Counted from the first letter of the stretch, positions 17,848-26,569 are shown. The stretch: DNA of 64,000 bases from Muribaculum sp. (GCA_009775095.1 VSOZ01000008.1:62001-126000); one strand, 5' to 3'. Notes: generated by a model from the letters alone, not told the origin. Translations and numbers: made by a program.

Positions 17848-18522
17848 ATGTCTAAAAACTCAACAAAATTCACATTACCGTTTCTGGTACTCACGATACT
17901 CTTCTGTGTGTGCCTCATCGTGGCCAATTTGGTCGAAATAAAGACAGTAGCGCTTGGCCCGCTGACCGTTACCGCCGGTATGGTCGTCTTTCCCGTAAGT
18001 TATATAATCAATGACTGCCTCGTAGAAGTGTACGGCTTCAGAAAAGCGCGCCTCGTCATATGGCTCGGCTTCATGATGAACCTTTTCGTAACACTTATGC
18101 TCCAGCTCGCCATCATACTGCCCGGAGCCTCGTCATGGGGAGGTCAGGAGGCCATGCAGGCCGTGTATGGCAATGTGCCGCGCATACTCGCCGGATCGTT
18201 TCTCGCATTTATCTGCGGGTCGATGGTAAACGCATGGGTCATGAGCCGCATGAAAGTGGCGTCGGGCGGCCGCAACTTCTCGCTGCGCGCCATAGTAAGC
18301 ACACTCTGGGGCGAAGGCACTGACTCTATCATATTTTTCCCTATAGCTTTCGGCGGCATTCTGTCATGGAGCGAGATAGCGCACCTTATCGTTGTTCAGG
18401 CCCTGTTGAAGACGCTCTACGAAGTACTCATACTTCCGGTGACCATCATGCTTGTAAAGCGACTTAAACGCATCGAGTCGCTCGACACTTACGACGAAGG
18501 CGTGACCTTCTCGCTGTGGTAA
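17848..18522 (+). CDS. Queuosine precursor transporter (VUT/YhhQ family)
   Basis: 224 residues with about six membrane helices. Family features: CLIVANLVEIKTVALG near the N-terminus, VVFPVSYIINDCLVEVYGFRKAR, and the late DSIIFFPIAFGG element. YhhQ/VUT proteins import 7-cyano-7-deazaguanine or related queuosine precursors for tRNA modification. Monocistronic with its own consensus promoter. No preQ1 riboswitch was recognised in its short leader. Confidence 0.88.
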   Translation: MSKNSTKFTLPFLVLTILFCVCLIVANLVEIKTVALGPLTVTAGMVVFPVSYIINDCLVEVYGFRKARLVIWLGFMMNLFVTLMLQLAIILPGASSWGGQEAMQAVYGNVPRILAGSFLAFICGSMVNAWVMSRMKVASGGRNFSLRAIVSTLWGEGTDSIIFFPIAFGGILSWSEIAHLIVVQALLKTLYEVLILPVTIMLVKRLKRIESLDTYDEGVTFSLW

Positions 18523-18599
18523 GAAGCTATTCGAACGTTCGTGTTAGACAGGCGAAAAAGATTTTATTGTCCAATCAAAAGATTGGTATTTCAACCGTA

Positions 18600-18634
18600 T
18601 TTTGCATCATATGCGAAAAAAAACATTAATTTTG
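18600..18634 (+). promoter_or_regulatory. Promoter of CPBP protease gene
   Basis: -33-like TTTG at 18600-18603 and -7 box TAATTTTGC at 18626-18634, 22 bp apart. The box lies inside the longer reading frame from 18602, which is why the later ATG (18668) is chosen as the start. Confidence 0.65.
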
Positions 18635-18667
18635 CGGGCTGAATTAAATAAACCAATCTCACTGGAA

Positions 18668-19441
18668 ATGATTTCGTTATCGTCAAAAACGGCAAAGATA
18701 ATATATTCAATTATCGCAAGTGTTCTTCTCATACTTGTCTGGAATAATGCATGGAAAGTAACCGCGTTATTGGATATTCAATCTTCTCTGCTCAATAAAC
18801 TTGGGCGCGATTTAATCGTTATTCTTGCAGGTCTTCTACTTACCGCCATTGTCATAAAACCAAAAGAGATATTCGCTTTTCTCGGATTAAACGGCAACAT
18901 TGCCAAAGGACTTGGCATTGCGTTTCTATGTGTGCTGCCTCTATATATAATTTTTCCCATTTTTGGCTCTTTCAATACAGACACCACACTCTCTTTGATC
19001 TTACGAAAAAGTATACTTCCCGGATTTAAAGAGGAGTTTGTATTCAGGGCGTTTATGTTCGGTATGCTTTTCCGATATGCAAAGACAGGATTCTTTTGGG
19101 CCGTTATACTGCCGGCACTCTATTTCGGCTCCGTACATCTTTATCAAGGGCATGATGCCATTTCTGCACTCGCAGCCTTTGGTGTAACCTTTTTAGGCGC
19201 AATTTATTTCAGTTGGATGTACGTTGAGTGGAATTTCAATCTGTGGGTACCGGTCGGGCTACATATACTGATGAATGGCGCTTGGGTGATATTTACAATG
19301 GAAGGGACAGAGGTTGCCGCAGGTGGCTTGATTTCAAATATAGTACGAGTAATCAGCATACTCTTGGCGATTGCCTTAACAATATGGTATAAGAGGCGTA
19401 ATGCCACCAAAATTTTCAAATATCCTGTCTGGCAATTTTAG
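18668..19441 (+). CDS. CPBP-family intramembrane metalloprotease
   Basis: 257 residues from ATG 18668 (MISLSSKTAKIIYS); upstream ATGs at 18602 and 18611 are excluded because the promoter box overlaps them. About seven to eight membrane helices. The three CPBP/Abi motifs are present: FKEEFVFR (EExxxR), FGSVHLYQGH (FxxxH) and HILMNGAW (HxxxN). These proteins are Rce1-like glutamate proteases in the membrane, involved in prenyl-protein processing, bacteriocin self-protection or unknown processes. No bacteriocin gene is adjacent, so the role is open. It is AT-richer than its neighbours. Confidence 0.85.
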   Translation: MISLSSKTAKIIYSIIASVLLILVWNNAWKVTALLDIQSSLLNKLGRDLIVILAGLLLTAIVIKPKEIFAFLGLNGNIAKGLGIAFLCVLPLYIIFPIFGSFNTDTTLSLILRKSILPGFKEEFVFRAFMFGMLFRYAKTGFFWAVILPALYFGSVHLYQGHDAISALAAFGVTFLGAIYFSWMYVEWNFNLWVPVGLHILMNGAWVIFTMEGTEVAAGGLISNIVRVISILLAIALTIWYKRRNATKIFKYPVWQF

Positions 19442-19456
19442 ACTGCGGTTGTTTAT

Positions 19457-20269
19457 CTATCTCAGCAATTTTCTATCGCCCATATCGCCGTTTTCCAACA
19501 CGCTCATCTGATGGATAGCGATTTGGTTCAGCTTGACAAGTCGTTCGCTCTGTGTCATACCCTGCTCAATGAAAACCGCATTTAGATTTTCCATATTAGA
19601 CAGGCATATAAGTTCGTTAATCGAGGCGTAATCACGGATATTGCCTTTCAGGTCGGGGTGTTCGTCGCGCCATTGTTTTGCCGTCACACCGAACATCGCT
19701 ACATTCAGCACGTCGGCTTCGTTGGCATAAATCATATTCGCTTGTGCCTGAGTGACCTCCGCCGGAATAAGATTCTGTTTTATGGCGTCGGTATGTATTC
19801 GGTAATTGATTTTCGACAACTCGCGTTTGGCCGACCATCCCAAAAGCCGTTGTTCCTCCGTCTTTAGCCGCTGAAATTCCTTGACTATATATAGCTCAAA
19901 TTCAACTGAAATCCAACTTGCAAACTTGAATGCGATATCCTTATGTGCGAAAGTGCCTCCATATCTCCCGGATTTTGATACAATTCCTATTGCTTCCGTA
20001 GCCTCAATCCATTTTTTTGGAGAAAGAGTAAACGCATTTAATCCTGCTTGCAACCTAAACCCCTCGAATTCGGTGGGTTTAAAATGGGGATTATATAGCT
20101 GCTCCCAAATACCTAAATATTCTATGGTGTTTCGGTTGCGCATCCAGTTTGCAATAACACTATTTGGCTCATCACTTTTATGCCGGGCCAAATCAGTCAA
20201 CGAGATATAATCATCTCCATTGATATTTATAATTGTAATGTTTGTATTCTGAACTATGATTTTTGCCAT
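19457..20269 (-). CDS. KilA-N domain protein
   Basis: 270 residues from ATG 20269 (MAKIIVQNTNITI); an upstream frame extension to 20290 is unsupported. Residues ~1-115 form a KilA-N domain (DDYISLTDLARHK, SNSVIANWMRNRNTIEYLG-like helix, YGGTFAHKDIAFKFASWIS). The C-terminal half is helical. KilA-N is a DNA-binding fold common in phages and in stand-alone chromosomal copies in Bacteroidales. No other phage genes surround it. It may act with restriction or defence systems elsewhere. Function unknown. Confidence 0.85.
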   Translation of the reverse strand: MAKIIVQNTNITIININGDDYISLTDLARHKSDEPNSVIANWMRNRNTIEYLGIWEQLYNPHFKPTEFEGFRLQAGLNAFTLSPKKWIEATEAIGIVSKSGRYGGTFAHKDIAFKFASWISVEFELYIVKEFQRLKTEEQRLLGWSAKRELSKINYRIHTDAIKQNLIPAEVTQAQANMIYANEADVLNVAMFGVTAKQWRDEHPDLKGNIRDYASINELICLSNMENLNAVFIEQGMTQSERLVKLNQIAIHQMSVLENGDMGDRKLLR

Positions 20270-20294
20270 TGTATATGATATATATGCCAATACT

Positions 20295-20302
20295 CAAAGT
20301 TA
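20295..20302 (-). promoter_or_regulatory. -7 box of KilA-N gene
   Basis: Minus-strand TAACTTTG; predicted leader about 18 nt. Confidence 0.55.
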
Positions 20303-20400
20303 CACATTTTCGGCGATATAAGCTGTACTCCGTATAGCAACATGAGCTGTTTTCTATGTTTTTTGATTTAAACCTGCTTGTCGATTCGCTGTGAAACGGC

Positions 20401-20408
20401 TAAATTTG
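20401..20408 (+). promoter_or_regulatory. -7 box of GH43 gene
   Basis: TAAATTTG; transcript start near 20415, about 18 nt ahead of the ATG at 20433. Confidence 0.6.
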
Positions 20409-20432
20409 ACGTAATACAATTTTTTTGACGAA

Positions 20433-21434
20433 ATGACGCTAAAAAGTATATTGATAACGGGGTTGTTAACAGCCATCACACCGTTGTGTGTTAATGCACG
20501 ACAGAAAGAAGTACGTCACAACGTGGCACGTGACTCCATTGTGCTTAGTGACCCGGCAATTCTTGCCGACAGTAAAACACAGACTTACTATATGACAGGC
20601 ACCGGAGGCAAATTATGGAAGAGCAAGGATCTTGACCGATGGAGCGGCCCCTACGACGTAGCCGCTACCGACCCCACATCATGGATGGGACCACATCCCG
20701 CCATATGGGCGGCCGAACTGCACGAATATAACGGGAAATACTATTACTTCGCCACATTTACCAATACCGACGTCATCATCGACGAGTATCGCGGCAACAA
20801 AATAGAGCGCAGAGCCTCGCACGTACTTGTAAGCGACAAGCCGGACGGCCCATATCGTCCGATGGCCGACGATACATATCTTCCGGCCGACCGCCCTACT
20901 CTCGACGGAACATTTTGGGTAGACACCGACGGCAAACCCTACATGGTTTATTGCGGCGAGTGGCTGCTAAACTGGAACGGAGCAATGGAATTCATAAGAC
21001 TTAAAGATGACCTTAGCGGAACCATAGGCGAAAGTAAGGTTATGTTCAGGGCCTTTGATTCGCCGTGGAGCCGCGAGATCATCGACGGGAAAGAGAGCCC
21101 AAGCAAGGTCACCGACGGACCGTGGCTGTTCAGAACCGGCACAGGACGCTTGGGTATATTGTGGACAAGCTGGGTGTATGATGTATATACTCAGGGGGTT
21201 GCATATTCAAAATCGGGTACTCTTGCCGGCCCGTGGGTGCAGGAAAAAGAGCCCGTGACACCACCTAACTTCGGACACGGCATGCTATTCAAGACTCTTG
21301 ACGGCAAGTGGATGATGTCGGTACACAGCCACAAAAACATAAACGGCCATTACCATCGTGTGCCCCACCTTTTTGAGGTAGACCTGTCAGGCGACAAACT
21401 GATTGTCAGCAAGACTCCTCTCGGCGGTAAATGA
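20433..21434 (+). CDS. Glycoside hydrolase family 43-like protein
   Basis: 333 residues with signal peptide (cut near CVNARQ). Five-bladed propeller features: catalytic base Asp in LSDPAILAD, MGPHPAIWAAELHEYNGKYYYFA, DGTFWVDTDGKPYMVY (pKa-modulating Asp candidate), and the third acidic site in KVTDGPWLFR, where most GH43 enzymes have EGP. The usual general acid Glu is therefore Asp here. HGMLF provides the late conserved His. Likely an arabinosidase or xylosidase on plant polysaccharide. Single gene with its own promoter; its end faces a toxin-antitoxin pair. Confidence 0.87.
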   Translation: MTLKSILITGLLTAITPLCVNARQKEVRHNVARDSIVLSDPAILADSKTQTYYMTGTGGKLWKSKDLDRWSGPYDVAATDPTSWMGPHPAIWAAELHEYNGKYYYFATFTNTDVIIDEYRGNKIERRASHVLVSDKPDGPYRPMADDTYLPADRPTLDGTFWVDTDGKPYMVYCGEWLLNWNGAMEFIRLKDDLSGTIGESKVMFRAFDSPWSREIIDGKESPSKVTDGPWLFRTGTGRLGILWTSWVYDVYTQGVAYSKSGTLAGPWVQEKEPVTPPNFGHGMLFKTLDGKWMMSVHSHKNINGHYHRVPHLFEVDLSGDKLIVSKTPLGGK

Positions 21435-21447
21435 CAAATCTACGCAA

Positions 21448-21723
21448 TTAGCTTTCAAATAGCTCGGCATGTGAACCAAGACGCACGAGGTCAATACTAT
21501 CTGTATCAGGATCAAACCATATCAGCAAAAAATCGCCCTCGATATGACACTCCATATAACCGGCATAGTTTCCGGCGAGCATATGAGGATAATTTTCCGG
21601 CGGTATAGGCTCCTCATTCTGTAACAGGCTTAGAATTTTGTAAAGTTTTGCCAGTTTTCTAGGATTGTTTCGGAAGCGTTTGTAATCCTTTTTATAACGT
21701 GTTGTCGGTTTGAGTTTCTTCAT
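21448..21723 (-). CDS. YafQ/RelE-type toxin
   Basis: 91 residues: TTRYKKDYKRFRNNPRKLAKL at the start, then PENYPHMLAGNYAGYMECHIEGDFLLIWF and DLVRLGSHAELF, the standard YafQ layout including the H, D and F residues used for ribosome-dependent mRNA cleavage (GSHAELF end). It overlaps the antitoxin gene by 4 bp. Appears intact. Confidence 0.92.
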   Translation of the reverse strand: MKKLKPTTRYKKDYKRFRNNPRKLAKLYKILSLLQNEEPIPPENYPHMLAGNYAGYMECHIEGDFLLIWFDPDTDSIDLVRLGSHAELFES

Positions 21724-21977
21724 AGTCCCATCGACTTCTCCATAGCCTCAATAGAAGACATATCCAGAGGCTGAACATCGCGAAGTGCACCTGAGCGCAC
21801 TTCCTCCATAGCTTTAAGTGTCACCTCGTTAGGAGTATGATAAGCGGCATCGATAAGAAGAGTTTCTACAAAGTTATTAAGGCTACGATTCTGCCCCTTT
21901 GCCAATTTCTTTAGCCGTTCAATCAAATCAACCGATAAACGAAAACTTTGGTTCTTTTTTTGAATCGCTATATCCAT
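21720..21977 (-). CDS. RHH-type antitoxin of the YafQ pair
   Basis: 85 residues. The N-terminal half is a ribbon-helix-helix motif (FRLSVDLIERLKKLAKGQNRSLNNFVETLL). The acidic C-terminal part would wrap the YafQ toxin. The first gene of the pair is expected to bind the operon promoter, whose AT-rich sequence overlaps the box at 21998. Confidence 0.88.
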   Translation of the reverse strand: MDIAIQKKNQSFRLSVDLIERLKKLAKGQNRSLNNFVETLLIDAAYHTPNEVTLKAMEEVRSGALRDVQPLDMSSIEAMEKSMGL

Positions 21978-21997
21978 AATTGTAATATTATATAATA

Positions 21998-22005
21998 CAA
22001 AAGTA
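21998..22005 (-). promoter_or_regulatory. -7 box of YafQ antitoxin operon
   Basis: Minus-strand TACTTTTG; leader about 13 nt. The flanking TATTATATAATAC-like AT-rich symmetry could be the RHH operator. Confidence 0.5.
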
Positions 22006-22100
22006 GTATTTTTATATTATAAATACAATATCTTTATGGCATAAGTTCGATCTGACTTCTGATTCAATCACTACCTTCACCTCATCAAAAATACTCCCGC

Positions 22101-22154
22101 CTCAACAAAACTCAAACAAGTTTGGTTTTGTATTCGGCTTATTTGTATCTTTGC
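22101..22154 (+). promoter_or_regulatory. Extended conserved promoter module, copy 1
   Basis: Inverted repeat CAAACAAGTTTG, then TTTTG, then CGGCTTATTTG and -7 box TATCTTTGC (22146-22154). It matches modules at 29740, 42871 and 49251 over about 45 bp. The box overlaps the in-frame TTG at 22151, so translation must begin at ATG 22172; the predicted leader is about 12 nt. Confidence 0.75.
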
Positions 22155-22171
22155 GAGTAAACCGTTACGCA

Positions 22172-22945
22172 ATGGAAATAAATGCCGGGATATTCAACGA
22201 TTTTCTCATTGCTATGGCCGCCACAGCCGTAGTCGTCTTCATAGCACTCCACTTTGTCGAGGCCGGCTATGGCATGATGTACAACAAGCGATGGGGCCCG
22301 ACAATCAACAATCGCCTCGGCTGGGTACTTATGGAGGCTCCGGTATTTGTGGCCATGCTTCTGTTGTGGGCATTCTCACAACGGCGTACCGAGACGGCGC
22401 CGGTGGTTATGTTTCTGCTTTTCGAACTGCACTACTTCCAACGGTCATTCATTTTTCCACTTCTAATAAAGAGCAACGGACGCATGCCGCTGTCGATAAT
22501 ACTTATGGGCGTCACATTTAACGTGCTCAACGCTCTTATGCAAGGCGGATGGATATTCTATATATCACCAGCCGGATGCTATCCGGATTCATGGCTGTTG
22601 TCATGGCAGTTTATCGCAGGTACCGCAGTATTTTTCACCGGCATGTACATCAACATCGACAGCGACCGCATTATACGCAATCTGCGACAGCCCGGCGACA
22701 AGCGCCACTACATACCCCGCGGCGGAATGTTTCGCTACGTCTCATCGGCCAATTACTTCGGGGAGTTTGTCGAGTGGACAGGCTTCGCCATACTTACATG
22801 GTCATGGGCCGGAGCGGTTTTCGCACTATGGACATTTGCCAATCTCGCCCCGCGTGCCGGCAAAATCCACGACCGATACAGCCGGGAATTCGGCGAACAA
22901 TTCACTTCGCTGCGTCTGCGGCGTATAATACCGTACATCTACTGA
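22172..22945 (+). CDS. Steroid 5-alpha-reductase family membrane enzyme
   Basis: 257 residues from ATG 22172, with about six hydrophobic helices. The C-terminal half carries the family signature: MYINIDSDRIIRNLR, HYIPRGGMFRYVSSANYFGEFVEWTGFA and RAGKIHDRYSREFG. These motifs match eukaryotic SRD5A1-type 3-oxo-5-alpha-steroid 4-dehydrogenases and the 5AR proteins described in gut Bacteroidales that make allo-bile acids. The predicted reaction is NADPH-dependent reduction of the C4-C5 double bond of a 3-oxo-delta4 steroid to the 5-alpha product. First gene of a four-gene operon with a flavin ene-reductase and two SDRs. The alternative is an unrelated lipid enoyl reductase. Confidence 0.88.
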   Translation: MEINAGIFNDFLIAMAATAVVVFIALHFVEAGYGMMYNKRWGPTINNRLGWVLMEAPVFVAMLLLWAFSQRRTETAPVVMFLLFELHYFQRSFIFPLLIKSNGRMPLSIILMGVTFNVLNALMQGGWIFYISPAGCYPDSWLLSWQFIAGTAVFFTGMYINIDSDRIIRNLRQPGDKRHYIPRGGMFRYVSSANYFGEFVEWTGFAILTWSWAGAVFALWTFANLAPRAGKIHDRYSREFGEQFTSLRLRRIIPYIY

Positions 22946-22947
22946 CA

Positions 22948-24177
22948 ATGGAAAATAATAAGTCAATACTTTTCACTGAAGGGCGCATAGGCCCGGTGAC
23001 ACTGCGCAACAGAACCATACGCTCGGCTGCATTTGAAGGGATGGCCGATGGCAACAGTCCCACCCCCATGCTCAAGGACTACCATGTATCGGTGGCCGAA
23101 GGAGGTGTGGGCATGACCACACTCGCATATGCCTCCGTGACCCGCAACGGTCTGTCATTTCCGAGCCAACTGTGGATGAGGCCGGAGATAACACCGGCGT
23201 TACGTGACATAACCGACTCCATACACGCCGCCGGAGCCAAAGCTTCGATACAGCTCGGACACTGCGGCAACATGTCGCACAAATCGACGGCCGGAGAGAC
23301 CCCCATATCGGCTTCGGGACGCTTCAACATCTACTCACCCACTCCGGTAAGAAAGATGCGCGACGACGAGATAACCGCTATGAGCAAGTCGTTTGGCGAA
23401 GCGGTGCGCATGGCCCGCGACGCCGGCATGGACTGCGTGGAGATACATGCCGGCCACGGCTATCTGATAAGCCAGTTTCTGTCGCCATACACCAATCACC
23501 GGCGCGACCGCTGGGGAGGCTCGCTCGACAACCGCATGCGCTTCATGAGGATGTGCATGAATGAAGTGATGGAAGCGGCCGGCAGCGACATGGGCGTGGT
23601 GGTGAAAATGAACATGCGCGACGGCTTCAAGGGGGGCATGGAGCTTGACGAAACCCTCACCGTAGGCCGCGAGCTTGAGCGCCTCGGCGCACACGCGCTC
23701 GTCCTATCGGGCGGCTTCGTGAGCAAGGCACCCATGTATGTCATGAGAGGCGAGATGCCCATAGGAGCGCTCACACACTACATGGACTGTTGGTGGCTGA
23801 AATACGGTGTAAAGATGTTTGGCCGCATGATGATACCGAGTGTACCCTACAAGGAGTGTTATTTTCTTGATGACGCCAAGGTGTTCAGAGGCGAGCTTAA
23901 ACTGCCGCTCATATATGTGGGAGGATGCTCGACACGTCAAAGCATCGAGCGGGTGCTCGGCGAAGGATTTGAGTTCGTGCAGATGGGCCGTGCGCTGCTG
24001 ACCATGCCCGACTTTGTCAACCGCATGCGCGACGGGCTCGACTCGTCGGGTTGCGAGCATGTCAACTACTGCATAGGCCGCATGTACTCGCGTGAGATGG
24101 CGTGTCATAAGTGTGTCAGCGACCTGCCGCCCTCGCTGCGACGCGAGATAGAGGCCATAAAAGCACGTCAGCGATGA
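22948..24177 (+). CDS. Old-yellow-enzyme-type flavin ene-reductase (5-beta-reductase-like)
   Basis: 409 residues; ATG 22948 is 2 bp after the previous stop, and a longer frame from 22549 runs through the upstream gene and is rejected. An FMN TIM barrel: GPVTLRNRTIRSAAFEGMA, IQLGHCGN, EIHAGHGYLISQFLSPYTNHRRDRWGGS (catalytic His and Tyr region), KMNMRDGF, GGCSTRQSIE and MGRALL. The C-terminus has CEHVNYC...CHKC cysteines reminiscent of the iron-sulfur site of BaiCD-like enzymes, but the large FAD/NAD domain is absent. In Bacteroidales bile-acid operons the equivalent (5BR) reduces 3-oxo-delta4 steroids to 5-beta products. Substrate inferred from neighbours. Confidence 0.88.
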   Translation: MENNKSILFTEGRIGPVTLRNRTIRSAAFEGMADGNSPTPMLKDYHVSVAEGGVGMTTLAYASVTRNGLSFPSQLWMRPEITPALRDITDSIHAAGAKASIQLGHCGNMSHKSTAGETPISASGRFNIYSPTPVRKMRDDEITAMSKSFGEAVRMARDAGMDCVEIHAGHGYLISQFLSPYTNHRRDRWGGSLDNRMRFMRMCMNEVMEAAGSDMGVVVKMNMRDGFKGGMELDETLTVGRELERLGAHALVLSGGFVSKAPMYVMRGEMPIGALTHYMDCWWLKYGVKMFGRMMIPSVPYKECYFLDDAKVFRGELKLPLIYVGGCSTRQSIERVLGEGFEFVQMGRALLTMPDFVNRMRDGLDSSGCEHVNYCIGRMYSREMACHKCVSDLPPSLRREIEAIKARQR

Positions 24178-24956
24178 GTGTAGCCTTAGTGACGGGAGCG
24201 TCGTCGGGCATAGGGCTTGAATTTTGCCGTCAGCTCGCCGACTTGGCATACGACATTATAGCTGTCAGCAACCGGCCCGATGACCTTCAACGGTGTGCGG
24301 AGGAGATTGAAAAGACATGGGGCCTCAAGATAACGACATACTGCCTCGACCTTGCCTCACCCGACGCCGCCGAAAAGTTGCTGGATTTTGTATCCGAAAC
24401 GGACCTTATACCTGAAGTTGTGATAAACAATGCAGGAATATTTGACTTCAAGGCGGTGGCTGACATGGAGCCCGCCCGCATTGATGCCTACATAGACCTG
24501 CACATGAGGACTATGACCCACATATGCCTTTTGTTCGGTGACATGATGTCGAGTCATGGCGGCGGATGTATACTCAACATGTCGTCCATGTCGTGCTGGA
24601 TGCCCATGCCGGGGATAGCCATGTACAGCGCCACGAAAGCCTACATAAGGGCATTCTCACGGGCCTACCGCATAGAGATGAAGGAGCGCGGCGTATCGGT
24701 CACGGTAGCCTGCCCGGGAGGCATTGCCACAGACCTTTTCGGGCTTCCGAAGCGGCTGCAACGGCTCGGCACGAAAGTGGGAGCGCTTTACACGCCACAG
24801 AAGTTTGTACGCAAGGCCCTGAAGCGCACACTGGCGGGTAAGGCGCAGTACATCAACGGCGTCATGAACAGGCTGGCCATACCGGCCGTGGCTTCCCTGC
24901 CCGAGTGGGCACGCGTACTTATCAAGAAAAAACTCCTCGATAGAATCAGCAAATGA
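24174..24956 (+). CDS. Short-chain dehydrogenase/reductase (SDR), 3-hydroxysteroid-type candidate
   Basis: 260 residues from ATG 24174, overlapping the previous stop by 4 bp. Rossmann motif TGASSGIG, NNAGIF, catalytic Ser in MSSMSCWMP, and YSATK. It resembles 17-beta-HSD12/DltE-like SDRs. In this operon a 3-hydroxysteroid dehydrogenase role would supply or consume the 3-oxo steroid for the two reductases. Substrate and stereochemistry cannot be read from sequence. Confidence 0.88.
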   Translation: MSVALVTGASSGIGLEFCRQLADLAYDIIAVSNRPDDLQRCAEEIEKTWGLKITTYCLDLASPDAAEKLLDFVSETDLIPEVVINNAGIFDFKAVADMEPARIDAYIDLHMRTMTHICLLFGDMMSSHGGGCILNMSSMSCWMPMPGIAMYSATKAYIRAFSRAYRIEMKERGVSVTVACPGGIATDLFGLPKRLQRLGTKVGALYTPQKFVRKALKRTLAGKAQYINGVMNRLAIPAVASLPEWARVLIKKKLLDRISK

Positions 24957-25768
24957 ACAACGACGGAGTATACATAGTCACCGGCGCTACCGGCGGAATA
25001 GGACGCGCCATAACAAAAGCGCTGACAGAGCGGGGATGCAAGGTCGTGCTCGCATGCCGCAACACCGACAAAGCCGAGCGTCTTGTCAATGAACTCGGCA
25101 GCTGCGGCGCAGGCTGCGATATACTGCGACTCGACCTGTCGTCGCTGTCGTCGGTACGCGCTGCGGCACGGGAAGTGGCCTCGCGCCGCTACATCATAAA
25201 TGCGCTCATAAACAACGCCGGCACCATGCCCGGAAAGCTGACCGTAACCGATGACGGTTACGAAGAGGCCACACAGACCAATTTTGTATCGACCGCCCTT
25301 TTCTCACGCTTATTGGCGCCATTCACGTGCCCGGGCGGCTCTATCGTGTTCACGACATCGATGACACGGCGCATTGTCAAGCTACGCGCCGACTGGCAAG
25401 AGAGGGCCGTCACGCACCATGGACGCTTCACCACTTACGGCCGAAGCAAGCTTATGCTGACGCATTTCGCCCTCGATTTTGCCGATGAGTTGAAGTCGCG
25501 CGACATAAAGGTCAATTGTTCCGACCCCGGCATCGTGGACTCCTCCATAATAACAATGAACAACCCGATTGTCGATTACCTGAGCGACAGACTGTTTCGT
25601 CCGCTTATCTCGACTCCTGCACAAGGTGCCGAGCCGGTATTGGCCGCACTCGACAGCAATCTCACCGCATGCATATTCACCCGCCGCGGAGTAAAGCCCG
25701 TACCGGAGGCATACCTGCACGATCCACTTCACGCACAGCCGGCGGCCTTCATCAAAGCTCTTTTATAA
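24953..25768 (+). CDS. SDR of retinol-dehydrogenase/protochlorophyllide-reductase type
   Basis: 271 residues, overlapping the previous gene by 4 bp. Motifs: TGATGGIG, CRN (NADP-type Arg), NNAGTM, Ser in FTTSMTR and YGRSK. Fourth gene of the steroid-type operon; a second hydroxysteroid dehydrogenase is the simplest idea. Its 3' end overlaps the convergent tatD gene by 17 bp, so the two transcripts are antisense at their ends. Confidence 0.87.
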   Translation: MNNDGVYIVTGATGGIGRAITKALTERGCKVVLACRNTDKAERLVNELGSCGAGCDILRLDLSSLSSVRAAAREVASRRYIINALINNAGTMPGKLTVTDDGYEEATQTNFVSTALFSRLLAPFTCPGGSIVFTTSMTRRIVKLRADWQERAVTHHGRFTTYGRSKLMLTHFALDFADELKSRDIKVNCSDPGIVDSSIITMNNPIVDYLSDRLFRPLISTPAQGAEPVLAALDSNLTACIFTRRGVKPVPEAYLHDPLHAQPAAFIKALL

Positions 25769-26348
25769 ACAGCCTGTCGGCCAACATAGGGTCAAAATGC
25801 GGAAAACCGGCTGCGATTTCCGTAGCAGGCAGACTACTCTCGTCGCTTTCGGCCAGCAAACAGTCAATCGGTATCACCGTCGCCGACAAAGGGTTGTATC
25901 GCTCACCGAGCGACAGATAAAAACCGTGACGCACCAGTTCTTCAGCAAGCTGCGGTTTGCCGCGGAAGCCGTGTACAATCCACGGCACAGAGGGCTTAAG
26001 CTCCTTTTTTAACGCTATTATCTCCGGAAACGCCTTTACCACATGCAGTATGACCGGCAGCCCGCACTCCTCGGCTATAGCGGCCTGTCGGCGAAATATG
26101 GCTGTCTGCACGTCAAGCGGAGCGCCCGCAAGCCGGTCAAGACCGCACTCGCCTATGGCCGTTATGCGGCCGCTTCGGGCAAGCGCGCCGGTCTCCTCAA
26201 GATAACCGTCGACCAACGGCGAGCTGGTGTCCCACGGATGCACTCCGGCCGAGTACATCAGCTCAGGTTGCATGGGGGTGGCGAAGTCGTGGTTTATTAT
26301 GGCTCCGCGACGCGACGGGTCATGTGTATGTACATCGGTAATCTTCAT
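25752..26348 (-). CDS. TatD-family metal-dependent hydrolase
   Basis: 198 residues from ATG 26348 (MKITDVHTHDPS); earlier in-frame codons would run into yidD. Metal ligands: HTH at the N-terminus, E in GECGLDRL, H in VILHVVKAF and H in WIVHGFRG. It is shorter than typical TatD (about 260 residues) because the segments after the last strand are compact. Likely 3'-5' DNase or related phosphohydrolase. Last gene of the ribE-hemD-rnpA operon, overlapping yidD by 4 bp. Confidence 0.85.
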   Translation of the reverse strand: MKITDVHTHDPSRRGAIINHDFATPMQPELMYSAGVHPWDTSSPLVDGYLEETGALARSGRITAIGECGLDRLAGAPLDVQTAIFRRQAAIAEECGLPVILHVVKAFPEIIALKKELKPSVPWIVHGFRGKPQLAEELVRHGFYLSLGERYNPLSATVIPIDCLLAESDESSLPATEIAAGFPHFDPMLADRLFIKEL

Positions 26349-26569
26349 GGCACCGGGTCGTAGCCGCTTCCTCCCCACGGATGACAGCGGCCTATGCGTT
26401 TCAGCGCGAGCCACAGCCCCTTGACCGGACCGTGCTTGCGCAGAGCCTCGATAGCATATTGGCTGCATGTAGGCGTATAGCGACATGCCGGGGGCAGATG
26501 CGGCGATACGGCCCCCTGATAAAAACGTATGGGCAATACGAGCAGGTCAGTCAGCAGACGTCGCATCAT
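26345..26569 (-). CDS. yidD: Membrane protein insertion efficiency factor YidD
   Basis: 74 residues: RFYQGAVSPHLPPACRYTPTCSQYAIEAL, then LWLALKRIGRCHPWGGSGYDPVP, a near-consensus YidD with its conserved cysteines. It is thought to assist YidC in membrane protein insertion. It overlaps rnpA by 23 bp, as in many genomes. Confidence 0.95.
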   Translation of the reverse strand: MMRRLLTDLLVLPIRFYQGAVSPHLPPACRYTPTCSQYAIEALRKHGPVKGLWLALKRIGRCHPWGGSGYDPVP

